Made by a program: the position numbers and the translations under genes. The notes beneath the pieces were generated by a model. The model did no database searches and was not told where the DNA came from. It saw only the letters and a program-made list of their open reading frames with translations. This document shows, in pieces, positions 23,182 through 31,291 of a stretch of 34,778 bases of DNA (within the stretch, counting starts at the first letter, position 1; each line of letters starts with the position of its first letter). Source of the DNA: Candidatus Obscuribacterales bacterium (GTDB taxonomy: Bacteria; Cyanobacteriota; Vampirovibrionia; Obscuribacterales; Obscuribacteraceae); assembly GCA_019752635.1 (NCBI GenBank), contig JAIELX010000111.1:1-34778 (forward strand). The letters run 5' to 3'.

Positions 23182-24099
23182 TTACTTCTTGAGCTGGTCC
23201 ACGGTCAAATTGAGGAAGGGGATCGGGGCCTGACCGCCGCTGAACGTCGGCAGGTTGCCGTCCCACTTCTCGGTTGCGCGGAGCCGGATGAGGTCCGGGT
23301 TGTCCTTCAGCGCCTTGGCTTCACGGGCGATGGCGTCGGCGCGGGCGATGCTGGCCTTCTCGATCTCGTAGGCGGCGGCGTCGGCCGACTTCTGCTTCTC
23401 GATGAAGGTAGCTTCGGCTTCGGTGCGGCGCTTACGCAGCTCGTTCTCGGCCTGGTGAGCCTGCTGCTCGGCCTTCACCTTCATCTCGATCGAGTGGTTG
23501 AACTCGTCGCTGAAGCGGAAGTCGGTGATCGCGACGTTCGCGATCACGATGGCGTTGCTGAGGCCCTTCTTCTCGAGGGTGTTGTTGATGAACTGGGTCA
23601 GGGCGACGACGATCTCGTCCTTGACCGCGTCACGCTTGGTGACCAACTCCTCGGCGGTGTACTTCGCTGTGACGGCCTTGAGGCTCTCGTGGATGCCGGG
23701 GTACACGACGTCCGCGTCGATCTTGGCCATGTCGCCGACGCCCTTGATGGCCAGTGGCGCGGAGTTGCCGTCGATGGCGTGTTGGACGGTGATCTCCGTC
23801 GTCACGACCTGAAGGTCCTTGCTGGCCGCTTCCGCTTTGACCGGCGCGCCGCCGAGCTGGGTGTTGAACTTCGTGACGGTCTGCACCCACGGGATGATGA
23901 AGTGGGGGCCTTGGTTGAGGGGCTGGGGATCGACCTTGCCGAAGGTCTTGACGACGCCGACCTCCGACCCGTCCACGATTACCACGGCCTTGAAGACCGA
24001 GACGACGCAGAACAGACCGAAGAAGGCCATCGCGGCCCACGTCGCCAGCTTGCGCGGCGTGACGTTGGTGTCACCGAGGTTGTTGTCGAAGCTGCTCAT
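23182..24099 (-). CDS. SPFH/prohibitin-like protein (first of pair)
   Basis: This encodes 305 residues. I chose the ATG at 24099 because AGGAG lies 9 bases upstream. The ATG at 24108 would overlap that site, and the frame to 24189 has no ribosome site. A hydrophobic segment at ~17-40 is followed by the SPFH domain: VGVVKTFGKV, NQGPHFIIPWVQTV and the TTEITVQHAI stretch. An Ala/Glu/Arg-rich coiled coil follows. It closely parallels the next gene in layout and motifs, pointing to tandem duplication. It is likely to form a membrane-attached ring. No protease (FtsH) or NfeD partner gene lies beside it, unlike many SPFH operons. Confidence 0.88.
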   Translation of the reverse strand: MSSFDNNLGDTNVTPRKLATWAAMAFFGLFCVVSVFKAVVIVDGSEVGVVKTFGKVDPQPLNQGPHFIIPWVQTVTKFNTQLGGAPVKAEAASKDLQVVTTEITVQHAIDGNSAPLAIKGVGDMAKIDADVVYPGIHESLKAVTAKYTAEELVTKRDAVKDEIVVALTQFINNTLEKKGLSNAIVIANVAITDFRFSDEFNHSIEMKVKAEQQAHQAENELRKRRTEAEATFIEKQKSADAAAYEIEKASIARADAIAREAKALKDNPDLIRLRATEKWDGNLPTFSGGQAPIPFLNLTVDQLKK

Positions 24100-24854
24100 T
24101 TGAACCATCTCCTGATTGTTGGGACAGAAAGGGAAATCAACTGACCTGGTCTGATGCACTTTCGCGTGTTTGTCTCGACCCGCCCACACAGGCGCGACAA
24201 ACTACCCCAAGCCTGGAAGCTTGCAATTTTTTGACGGCTAGAAGACGCGTCGGCTGTTGTGGTTGCGTTCCAGGGAAAAGGGGAGGGGCGAAAGAGGTAT
24301 CTCTTGTCTACCGCGAATCACCCTTGGGAACCTAATCTTCCAAAAACAGTGCTTAAACTGCCCGGAATTCTTTGCTGTGCTTAATCTTCGGTACTTGTGG
24401 GGTATGCGGATTGCTGAGGGATACGCCGAGAGAGGTGCGTACGATCACCACAGGCGGTCCCAATATCCACATCGCGACCCTGCGCTAGCGTCTTATCAGT
24501 ATTCCTTATATGATCTCCGTCGCTTCGGCAAAGCGCGGCTCCTCCGCGTAGCCTCCCGGGCGCTCGGGCTTCGCTTCTTTCTAAAGACGTTCATGATATG
24601 ACGGCTGGTTTTGATTTCGGAAAGCGACAGCAATCCTATATTGAGCAGAAGGCTGCGATCCTCTTGCACTGAGCGACTTCAAAAGGACAGCAGTCGCCGG
24701 AAGATTGGAGTGACAGCAATAGATAAGGATGATATTTACTACGCGAAAGAGCGCTAGTTGTTTGCGCGCTCCGGCTTATCTCGTAACGCCAGCGCAGTGG
24801 GATTTACCGCTCTTGCGCAGCGTTAAGAGGTCCGAAGTTGATTCTTTGGGCTTG
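24100..24854. other. Intergenic region between prfB and the SPFH pair
   Basis: This ~755-base region has no convincing gene. A 114-codon frame on the plus strand (24257-24601) is rejected for lack of a ribosome site and protein-like composition. It contains a GC-rich patch (about 24515-24580) with ggcgctcgggcttcgc at 24560-24575, a short form of which recurs at 28555-28569. A gagcgc/gcgctc repeat lies near 24749-24771. The SPFH promoter should be near 24200-24230; TTGCAA is present there but the -10 is poor. Confidence 0.55.
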
Positions 24855-25992
24855 CTATTCGGCAGCCGCTGCTTCCGCGTCGGCTTTACTGATGGCTTTA
24901 TAGCGCAAGTAGCTTTCGATGAACTCGTCGAGATCGCCGTCCAGCACAGCTTCAACTGCTGAAGTTTCCACTTTGGTGCGCACATCTTTGACCAGGCGAT
25001 CATCTAGTACGTATGAGCGAATCGCATTGCCCCAAGAGGCGGACACGTTATCTCCGCGTAGCTTGCTCAGCTCAGCTTCGCGCTCGGCTTGCTTAATCGC
25101 GAGCAATTTTGATCGAAGTGCTTCAAGAGCCAACGCCTTATTCTGGAGCTGGCTCCGTTCTTGCTGGCACTTTACCGCGATGCCTGTAGCTTTGTGTACA
25201 ATGCGCACCGCAGACTCTACTTTGTTGACGTTTTGCCCGCCAGCACCGCCGGATCTCATGGTGTCCACTTCTATGTCTTCGTCGCGGATTTCGATCAACG
25301 AATCTATTTCGTCGATCATGGGACTAACTTCCACGGCGGAAAAACTTGTTTGTCTCGAGTCGTTTCCTTGTTTGAATGGCGACTTGCGCACGAGCCTGTG
25401 AACACCCTTTTCGCAGATCAAATATCCGTACGCAAACGGCCCTTCAACCTTGAATGTGCAGCTCTTGATTCCTGCTTCCTCACCTTCCGATTGGTCTAAG
25501 ATCTCTGTGGTAAAGCCTTTTCGCTGGCACCAACGCAGATACATTCGCAGCATCATTTCCGCCCAATCTTGGGCGTCGGTACCGCCGGCGCCGGCGTTGA
25601 TAGTGACTAGGGCCGCGCTATCATCATATTCGCCGTTTAGCAGTGTTTGCAAATCGAACTTGTCGAACTCAGCGTTTATTCGCTTTAGTCCTGCTTCGAT
25701 TTCGGCGGCGATTGATTCGTCATTTTCTTCAAGACCAACTTCAAGCAATACGGACAGATCAGAGATTATGCGGCTCCAGTTCTCGTATTGCTCGATGGTT
25801 GCTTTTAGTCGACTCATTTGTTGAGTTACTTTGGCAGCTTGTTTTTGATCTTGCCAGAAGTCCGGTTGTAAGGTGGACTCTTCAAGATGGTTGAGATTAC
25901 TTTTCAGCCGGTCCGGGTCAAAGATAGTCGCGGACTTTCGTCAGGCGCTCCGCGGCGTTCTCTGTTTCACGCCGAAGTTCAGAAAGCATCAT
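24855..25992 (-). CDS. prfB: Peptide chain release factor 2, with programmed +1 frameshift
   Basis: RF2 ends translation at UGA and UAA. Frame 0 begins at the double ATG 25992/25989 and reads 24 codons (ending VRDYL) to an in-frame TGA at 25918-25920. The sequence CTT TGA C then allows a +1 shift, and the new frame continues DPDRLKSNL without a break to 24855, giving about 378 residues (typical 365). The shift site itself (TAT CTT TGA C) matches the classic prfB site. RF2 hallmarks are the SPF recognition tripeptide in RKSPFKQG and the GGQ motif in GGAGGQNVNK. The E. coli AGGGGG stimulator upstream is replaced here by CGCGAC. Frameshifting lets RF2 adjust its own level. A TAAAAT box at 26025-26030 may be the -10. 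The gene should be annotated as one joined CDS. Confidence 0.95.
25917..25923 (-). promoter_or_regulatory. prfB: prfB programmed frameshift site CTTTGAC
   Basis: On the minus strand CTT (25921-25923) is followed by TGA (25918-25920) and C (25917). When RF2 is scarce, the ribosome slips by one base to read GAC. A weak TGA-C context and slippery CTT are both present. No Shine-Dalgarno-like sequence lies at the usual 3-base distance upstream. Confidence 0.93.
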
Positions 25993-26179
25993 TGCAGCTG
26001 TATTCCAGTTGGAGACAATGATCAATTTTAGCGTGATTGCTCGATGCCATTGGCTAAGTTTTTTCTCGCGTCCGGCGTTGAGTCAATATTTATGCGCTCC
26101 GCCCCGTCGGCAACCATCCTGGCTCCCGCGTGTCCGTAAAAGCGGCGCTCGAGTTGCACTTCTCTGCGATTTACCTGGC

Positions 26180-26208
26180 AAAAACCGGCGGTGGTGCCGC
26201 CGGTTTTT
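26180..26208 (-). terminator. Intrinsic terminator after the TIG-like gene
   Basis: A perfect 12-bp stem pairs 26180-26191 with 26197-26208 around loop tggtg. Five A precede and five T follow the GC core, so it can work on both strands. It lies about 27 bases past the TIG-like stop codon and before prfB. Confidence 0.92.
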
Positions 26209-26234
26209 ATGTCTAGTTCTTGAGTTTGATAGCG

Positions 26235-27380
26235 CTATTGGCCGACCATGTTGTTACGAATATCGACCGGTACTTCCGGAACATCAGCTCCGCCGCGCAA
26301 ACCAGGGTCTTGCCAGACAGAGTTGCCGACAGCAAGCGGCAGCGAGTCCTTGCATTCAATTTTGCCCACTTTCAGTTTAATTTGAAGGTAGGTCTGAAGA
26401 TCCATCGGTCCGTGTGGTGCATAGAAATTGCCACCCTCGCTCGGGCAAATTACCGTCAATTCGGTCGTACTGCCGGACGACACGGTTGCCGAAACATCGC
26501 CAATCATGACTTGATTCTCGGAAGTTTTCTTTGAGAAGTTCTTGCCGAATATCACAATCGGATAACCCGGAGGGCAGCCGTTGAGGTTTGTGCCGGTGAG
26601 GCGAGGAATACCGCGAACAATGAGCTTGGCTGAACCGGGCAGTTTCTTGCCTGATTGCCAGACAGTGACTGTGTGTTCGTCAATGTCCATGTTCTTGGGA
26701 ACATCAAACTTCAGCTCTGTCGGTGTGGACGTTTTTACAGGCACTGATTTCTTGCCGATTTGAACCAAAAGCTTGCTGGCATCCGTCGGGAAGCCCTGTC
26801 CCTTGATTGTGACCTTGTCGCCTTGCAAAACTTCATCCGGCTCAAGAGAAAGCATTTTTGCAGAAGTTACGCTTGTAAGCGTCCATCCCACTTGAGCGCC
26901 GCGAGCACCTGCTGTTTGAATAGTGATTTGATTGAGTCCGTTGTCAACCGTGCCTGCAAGCTCAAGGGTTAGAGAGTCTTTGCCGCGGAAGTCTTTTTCC
27001 GTTGCCAATACTCTATTTCCAAGTGAAACTCTGATCCACTTTACGTATTGTGGTGCAGTTGTGACTTGCAAGGTCAGTGGTTGGTTGGGCGAATCCGGTT
27101 TCCATGTGAACGTACCGGCGAAAGTTTCGGCTCCGCCGCGTCCGGCCAGACTATAAGGACCGCCGGTGCCGACGATAATTTTGTTGGAGTCGTTAGCCGC
27201 TGATGCCGCAGGCGCTGCTACTGCAGCTGATCTGCTGCGAGGCATAACGATTGGAATCGCTGGAGGAGGAGGCACTAACCCGCGCTTCCCCGGGGTCTGC
27301 GCGATATCCGTGCCGGCTGCCCAGGCCGATGCACTCAACAGCAGCGCGCCCGAGGCGGCAAGCAAGAGAAAACGTTTCAT
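26235..27380 (-). CDS. Exported protein with IPT/TIG-like repeats
   Basis: This encodes 381 residues. The start at 27380 has AAGGAGAA 7 bases upstream. Residues 1-22 form a clear Sec signal peptide (MKRF, Leu/Ala core, SAWA-A cleavage). A Pro/Ala-rich stretch follows to about residue 65. The rest is beta-rich. From ~180 on there are at least two IPT/TIG-like units: SLEPDEVLQGDKVTIKGQGF and later RLTGTNLNGCPPGYPIVIFG with GKNF. The pattern LxPxxxxxGxxVTIxGxGF is typical of these Ig-like domains. Proteins of this type are usually on the outside of the cell or in the periplasm. Two Cys in the last domain could form a disulfide. It has its own promoter and terminator, so it is a single-gene unit. 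Its role is unknown. Confidence 0.82.
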   Translation of the reverse strand: MKRFLLLAASGALLLSASAWAAGTDIAQTPGKRGLVPPPPAIPIVMPRSRSAAVAAPAASAANDSNKIIVGTGGPYSLAGRGGAETFAGTFTWKPDSPNQPLTLQVTTAPQYVKWIRVSLGNRVLATEKDFRGKDSLTLELAGTVDNGLNQITIQTAGARGAQVGWTLTSVTSAKMLSLEPDEVLQGDKVTIKGQGFPTDASKLLVQIGKKSVPVKTSTPTELKFDVPKNMDIDEHTVTVWQSGKKLPGSAKLIVRGIPRLTGTNLNGCPPGYPIVIFGKNFSKKTSENQVMIGDVSATVSSGSTTELTVICPSEGGNFYAPHGPMDLQTYLQIKLKVGKIECKDSLPLAVGNSVWQDPGLRGGADVPEVPVDIRNNMVGQ

Positions 27381-27439
27381 GCGGGAATTCTCCTTCCGAC
27401 CTGATGGTAAAAAGCAACCGGACCCGATTGCTTGAATTC

Positions 27440-27445
27440 ATTATA
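27440..27445 (-). promoter_or_regulatory. -10 box TATAAT for the TIG-like gene
   Basis: A perfect TATAAT on the minus strand overlaps the stop codon of the PfkB gene (27441-27443). The predicted start is near 27433, giving a leader of about 50 bases. The -35 region is poor, so an activator or another sigma factor may be involved. Confidence 0.45.
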
Positions 27446-28457
27446 GCCGGAAAGAAGCAGACGACGGAGCCTTCATTGTTTCCAGAAAGTTCTTGACGTC
27501 GTTGGCTGTCGGCAAAGCGGGTATGGCGCCGGGTTTGGTGCAGGCAAGCGCGCCAATCGCGTTGGCTCTTTGCACGATAGACCGCAGTGTAGGTAGCGAT
27601 ATGGCTGATAACGCCTCGGCTTTATTTTTCGCATCTTTTACCGACGCAAGGACTCCCGTCAGTACGCCGGCGACGAATCCGTCACCGGCGCCGGTTGCCT
27701 CTACGAAATCGATTGTAAATCCTTGCACAATCTCGCTTCCGGCAGCTGATGAGAAGAAGGCACCGCTTGAGTCGAGCGTTACTATCAACAGCTTGATTCC
27801 GTTTCCCTGCTGTAGCTTCATTGCTGCCTCGAGTTCACGCGATCCGGTCAAAAACTCAAGTTCATCAAGGTTAATCTTCAGAATGTCAGCTAAGTGGAGT
27901 GTCTCAAGAATAGTTTTTCTGCATATCTCTGAAGACGGCCACAAACCGATCCTTACATTGGGGTCGTAAGAAATCAACAAACCGTTCTTCTTTGCCAACT
28001 CGAGGGCGAATCTGGTGGCGTCGGCAGCAGGCTCTTCGATTAAAGATATAGACCCGAAATGAAGTAGTTTTGCTTTATGGAACATTTGTTCTTTCAGGTC
28101 GCTGCGCAGAAGACGAGAGTCGGCTACGCTAATACGCGAGAACTCAGCGAGTTTTCTGTCGCCACTGCCCGTGGTGACAACGTAAGCCATTCGAGTGTGT
28201 GATTCTGCATCTACCACTGTGCCTGAAGTGTCGACTCCATCCGTCTCTAGCACGGATTTTAGCCATAATCCGAATTGGTCTGCTGAGACACACCCGATAA
28301 ATGCGGTGCTTACTCCCTGTCTGGCAAGACCCACCGCTACGTTTGCCGGGGCGCCGCCTGCCGCCTTTGTGAAGGTTCCTGCTTGTTCCAGTTCGAAACC
28401 GGCCTGCGTTGAAACCCAATCAACGAGTATTTCGCCCAAGCACAATGCCTCTGCCAT
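27441..28457 (-). CDS. PfkB-family sugar kinase (fructokinase-like)
   Basis: This encodes 338 residues, a usual length for the ribokinase/PfkB family. It phosphorylates a sugar with ATP. Signatures are the N-terminal GEILVDW, the glycine-rich GGAPANVAVGLARQG at ~32-46, and FVEATGAGDGFVAGV with the catalytic Asp259. The GEILVD/GGAPANVA pattern is closest to bacterial fructokinases, though related kinases for other hexoses or nucleosides cannot be excluded. The start at 28457 has AGGAG 13 bases upstream, a little far. A TATAAT box at 28493-28498 lies upstream. It is a single-gene unit read away from the TPR protein gene. Confidence 0.9.
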   Translation of the reverse strand: MAEALCLGEILVDWVSTQAGFELEQAGTFTKAAGGAPANVAVGLARQGVSTAFIGCVSADQFGLWLKSVLETDGVDTSGTVVDAESHTRMAYVVTTGSGDRKLAEFSRISVADSRLLRSDLKEQMFHKAKLLHFGSISLIEEPAADATRFALELAKKNGLLISYDPNVRIGLWPSSEICRKTILETLHLADILKINLDELEFLTGSRELEAAMKLQQGNGIKLLIVTLDSSGAFFSSAAGSEIVQGFTIDFVEATGAGDGFVAGVLTGVLASVKDAKNKAEALSAISLPTLRSIVQRANAIGALACTKPGAIPALPTANDVKNFLETMKAPSSASFRL

Positions 28458-28492
28458 TTCGTTAGATTGCTCCTGCCGTAATGTATTGCGAG

Positions 28493-28498
28493 ATTATA
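28493..28498 (-). promoter_or_regulatory. -10 box TATAAT for the PfkB kinase gene
   Basis: A perfect TATAAT on the minus strand lies about 36 bases before the start codon. I see no good -35 at 16-18 bases. Confidence 0.45.
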
Positions 28499-28696
28499 TA
28501 CTTCGCAGTGAACTTCCTTCCATCTCCTGCGTTAAGCCGTCTCGATTCTCCTCAGGCGCTCGGGCTCGCCGCCAAATCCTTCGATCCTCCGAGCGTAAGC
28601 CGCCGTTTGACTGCACTTGCTACGTGCGCTTTGCTGATTCGTACTGACCCATACCGGGCGCATCAGGTTAAATCCTTAGCAATCTGTTATTTCCTT

Positions 28697-28725
28697 TTGC
28701 GAATCTGTAGTTCGTCATCTATATT
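28697..28725 (+). promoter_or_regulatory. Sigma70-type promoter for the TPR gene
   Basis: TTGCGA (28697-28702) and TATATT (28720-28725) are separated by 17 bases. The predicted transcription start is near 28732, about 38 bases before the start codon. Confidence 0.55.
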
Positions 28726-28769
28726 GGATGCAAGGCTGGTGACTGCAAAATCTGCGGAGGGGAGCGTTG

Positions 28770-29747
28770 TTGAAACGATCGCTCGCGAGTCAGCTTGAAA
28801 TTTCATTCGCTTTAATCGGCGCAATACTTGTTTGCAGCATTGCCGCCAATGCGCAATCTTCGTCGCCTGCTGCTGCGAAAAAATCCATTGGAACCGCCAA
28901 TGGTGCCTCTCCGTCCTCCTGCTTGCCGGGAATAGCGGCGTTTCCGCCATCGGCCATTGATCCGACTTTGGCAGCGGTGCTTGCAAATGTAGTGCGCAAG
29001 CCCGACCTCATGAATCCTGCTTACCTGAAGTACTATTTGGGGGCACCGGATCGAGGCGCCAATCAAGCGTTTGACGAGCAGTCTTCTGTCCATTACTGGT
29101 ACGATCGCCTGCGTAAACCTCGTGTGGAACTTCACGGCGAGCGTGATGTCTCGACTGCCAGGCAAGCAAATGTAATGGTTATGCACATGCCGGGCGAAGG
29201 GCTCGATCTTATTTCGTTGGAAGAAATGCTCGGACCGGGTGGCAAGCGCTTCTTCGATTACAACGGTCATCCAGCGGTCATGTATAGTTTTGAGCCTCAC
29301 ACATCGGTTGCATTCGTCTCACCGCACAATAGTTTCGCTGTGCGAAAAGCAGTGGTTACGTATAAGGGACCGCTCTTGCCGCCTCCGTCCGAAGAGGACA
29401 TGGCGATAGCGAAAAATCATCACGTCGGTAAACTGAGCGAGCTAGCTTCAAAAGAGCAGTGGCACGACTATCTCCATTTGATGCGCGAAGGAGTGCTGGA
29501 ACATCCTGATGATCCTTATGCTCGTGTAGCCCTTGCTAATGCCCTTTCTCGGACCGGACACGTGCATGACGCCATCGTCGAGTTCAAGCAAGCGATGGCC
29601 ATGAATCCTTCTGATCAAGCTCTAAAACAGCAGTGTTATGCTGGATTGAAGAGATTGCACGTGACTGTCCCGGAATCTAAGCTCGGTGAACCAGTGCCGG
29701 AAGATGGCTCGCGGTTTGCCGCCAAACACGGCGCGGCACCGTTCTAA
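28770..29747 (+). CDS. Exported TPR-containing protein
   Basis: This encodes about 325 residues. No ATG is suitable. Tandem TTG codons at 28767 and 28770 follow GGAGGGGAG, and the second gives the better spacing and starts the signal peptide MKRSLASQ. The hydrophobic core (FALIGAILVCSIA) and ANA-Q cleavage site near residue 28 indicate export. The middle part (~60-210) is a globular domain I do not recognise, with HYWYDRL, VMVMHMPGEGLDLISLEEML and a conserved-looking FEPHTSVAFVSPHN. The C-terminal ~100 residues (HPDDPYARVALANALSRTGH, then HDAIVEFKQAMAMNPSDQAL) are about two TPR units, a protein-binding scaffold. It is probably periplasmic. It is followed by cytidine deaminase after 45 bases and may share its transcript. 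Confidence 0.8.
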   Translation: MKRSLASQLEISFALIGAILVCSIAANAQSSSPAAAKKSIGTANGASPSSCLPGIAAFPPSAIDPTLAAVLANVVRKPDLMNPAYLKYYLGAPDRGANQAFDEQSSVHYWYDRLRKPRVELHGERDVSTARQANVMVMHMPGEGLDLISLEEMLGPGGKRFFDYNGHPAVMYSFEPHTSVAFVSPHNSFAVRKAVVTYKGPLLPPPSEEDMAIAKNHHVGKLSELASKEQWHDYLHLMREGVLEHPDDPYARVALANALSRTGHVHDAIVEFKQAMAMNPSDQALKQQCYAGLKRLHVTVPESKLGEPVPEDGSRFAAKHGAAPF

Positions 29748-29792
29748 CGCGCTAGGGCGTGCTAAACTCTTAAGCCCGTCTGGAGCTGCGTA

Positions 29793-30227
29793 ATGGCGAT
29801 CGTGATTGACGCTTGTGATATGGATAATATGGAAGTGGTGCTTCCGCGGCTGGTTAAAATCGCGCAGGATGCGTTGCGATTCAGCTACAGTCCTTATTCA
29901 AAGTTTCGCGTCGGAGCTGCGTTGCTTTCTGTCGACGGGCAAGTTTTCACAGGGTGCAATATTGAGAATGCAGCGTACAGTCCTTGCATCTGCGCCGAAA
30001 GGACCGCTTTTGTTAAGGCGCTATCGGAAGGGGTTCGGCGATTTAAAGCCATTGGGGTTGTTTGCGAGAGTGCTCCCGGGAGTTGGCCTTGCGGAGTTTG
30101 CCGCCAGTTTATGAGCGAGTTCGGCGGCGACTTGATCGTAGTGGCCGGGGGCGGACCGGATGGAAAGTTTGAAACGTCCACCATTGCTGAGCTTTTGCCC
30201 CATATGTTTCAGCTGAATGTCGGCTAG
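29793..30227 (+). CDS. cdd: Cytidine deaminase
   Basis: This encodes 144 residues, the size of the small tetrameric enzymes. It deaminates cytidine and deoxycytidine to uridine and deoxyuridine in pyrimidine salvage. Zinc and catalytic residues are present: CAERTA with Cys67 and Glu69, and PCGVCRQ with Cys100 and Cys103, the three-Cys zinc set of the tetrameric class. SYSPYSKFRVGAAL and GCNIENAAY form the nucleoside site. The start at 29793 has GGAG 8 bases upstream. A short extra N-terminus (IDACDMDNMEVV) precedes the usual start of the fold. The call is strong. Confidence 0.95.
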   Translation: MAIVIDACDMDNMEVVLPRLVKIAQDALRFSYSPYSKFRVGAALLSVDGQVFTGCNIENAAYSPCICAERTAFVKALSEGVRRFKAIGVVCESAPGSWPCGVCRQFMSEFGGDLIVVAGGGPDGKFETSTIAELLPHMFQLNVG

Positions 30228-30238
30228 ATAAAATGATC

Positions 30239-30266
30239 TTGACAATAACGAGTCCTGTGTTCTAAT
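30239..30266 (+). promoter_or_regulatory. Sigma70-type promoter for the 128-residue gene
   Basis: A perfect TTGACA (30239-30244) is followed after 16 bases by TCTAAT (30261-30266), a five-of-six -10 match. The predicted start near 30273 gives a leader of about 45 bases. This is the clearest promoter in the window. Confidence 0.7.
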
Positions 30267-30317
30267 AGAGGGGCTCGGAAACTACTTTGGCGTTTCTTTT
30301 TTAGAGACAGGTAATCT

Positions 30318-30704
30318 ATGTCAGCATCACCTCAAGTAAATGAAAGCTTTGCAGGCGTCCATAAGGACAGAACGCCTGATAGCGGAATGGGTTTCATGGA
30401 GGCCCTTGATCAAGGTGTACGCAGCCTTGACACCATGCAGCGAGATTTTCACGATGCCGTATGTCAAGCCACTATGAATAGTGGTTCGGTCTTCAAAAGG
30501 CTTGTAGAGAATGGTGACTTTCCGCCCGAGAAAGCAGTAATGGATGTAGCCGGAGTTGCTGCAGCTCAAAAAATGCGTTTCAACAGCGAGGCCGCCTCAG
30601 AAGCGGACAGGCGTTTTGCCGAAATGGCTGAAGGAAACGGTAAGCAACATACGGGCAATCCGGATGTTGAAATCCTTCCTCCACCAGAAAAGAAAGTCGC
30701 ATAA
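30318..30704 (+). CDS. Small soluble protein, unknown function
   Basis: This encodes 128 residues. The start at 30318 has CAGGTAAT upstream. There is no TM segment or signal peptide. The middle (MEALDQGVRSLDTMQRDFHD and on to about residue 95) looks helical, and the last ~30 residues are polar and Pro-rich, probably disordered. I recognise no family. It has a strong promoter and an intrinsic terminator of its own, which indicates a well-expressed single-gene unit. Its helical, charged build would suit a phasin-like or other structural protein, but there is no direct evidence. Confidence 0.75.
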   Translation: MSASPQVNESFAGVHKDRTPDSGMGFMEALDQGVRSLDTMQRDFHDAVCQATMNSGSVFKRLVENGDFPPEKAVMDVAGVAAAQKMRFNSEAASEADRRFAEMAEGNGKQHTGNPDVEILPPPEKKVA

Positions 30705-30725
30705 AGTACGCAAATCTAGATTTAG

Positions 30726-30753
30726 AAAAGGGGCACCACTCGGTGCCTCTTTT
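30726..30753 (+). terminator. Intrinsic terminator after the 128-residue gene
   Basis: A 12-bp stem (30726-30737 with 30742-30753, one G-U pair) has a 4-base loop, with A-rich left and T-rich right sides and a gttt tail. It lies 22 bases past the stop codon. Confidence 0.88.
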
Positions 30754-30825
30754 GTTTATTGCCGCCTGTGCAGACAGACAGCGCGCAGATGACTCCTGCT
30801 GACATCGTGGGCGGTGCATCTTCTT

Positions 30826-30864
30826 CGTTTACTTTCTTGACCGCTACGATCAGGAAAGTAAACG
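30826..30864. repeat. 15-bp inverted repeat of unknown role
   Basis: Positions 30826-30840 pair with 30850-30864 over 15 bp with one G-U, around a 9-base loop (ccgctacga). It lies about 70 bases past the terminator of the preceding gene, so it is not needed for termination of that gene, and no T-tract follows. It may be part of a small RNA or a mobile-element remnant. Confidence 0.6.
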
Positions 30865-31291
30865 GAGAGAGTCACTGAAAAGGCTAGTCTTTCAGCATTC
30901 TTGCATGCTCGCTTGAAGGATTCGCGAAAGCTGGCTTCTGGAGCGTGTTCGCGCGGCAAGCGAAAAAATGCTGTCTCTGAGGTCCGCTTGCCAGGCGGGT
31001 TTCGGGTGGTGATAGGTTGCGCTAAGTTTGCGTGCAAAATCGGCATGTTTTTTTTGTCTGGTTTGTACGGTCGAAGACCCGAAAGTAGTATGCTTCAATG
31101 ACTTTGCGGAATTTAGCGATCGGCAATAATTCTTGCGTCCGGAGGATCAACTGAGTAAGTTGGATACATTCCTTTCCCAACCCCATCAACCTGAGATTCT
31201 CTAAACACAAAGCACTTTCGACGCAACACAAGCCCGCATCTCCGCTCATTCAGTGAGCGTGTTGAACGTCGTCGTGCTGGAGGAGTTCTTA

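Larger units (their letters stand above)
28458..28769. other. Divergent promoter region
   Basis: This 312-base gap lies between the PfkB gene (minus) and the TPR gene (plus). It holds a promoter for each (28493-28498 and 28697-28725). Between them is a GC-rich patch (about 28535-28600) with a ggcgctcgggctcgc unit that also occurs near 24560. No gene is apparent. Confidence 0.6.
30705..31291. other. Intergenic region with two hairpins
   Basis: No convincing gene lies in this ~590-base stretch. It contains the terminator at 30726-30753 and a separate strong inverted repeat at 30826-30864. Short open frames on both strands lack ribosome sites. The promoter of the next gene (31292) must lie here, but I see no clear boxes. 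Confidence 0.6.

Noticed and set aside
24257..24601. 114-codon open frame on the plus strand
   Set aside because: No ribosome site at its start, erratic composition and overlap with a GC-rich repeat patch.
24855..25817. Release factor 2 as a 320-residue protein from the ATG at 25817
   Set aside because: The frameshift site and coding sequence upstream continue the RF2 N-terminus without a break, so the shorter frame is only its second part.
28535..28600. Possible tRNA because of a ttcgat motif in a GC-rich patch
   Set aside because: No acceptor stem or anticodon arm can be formed around it.
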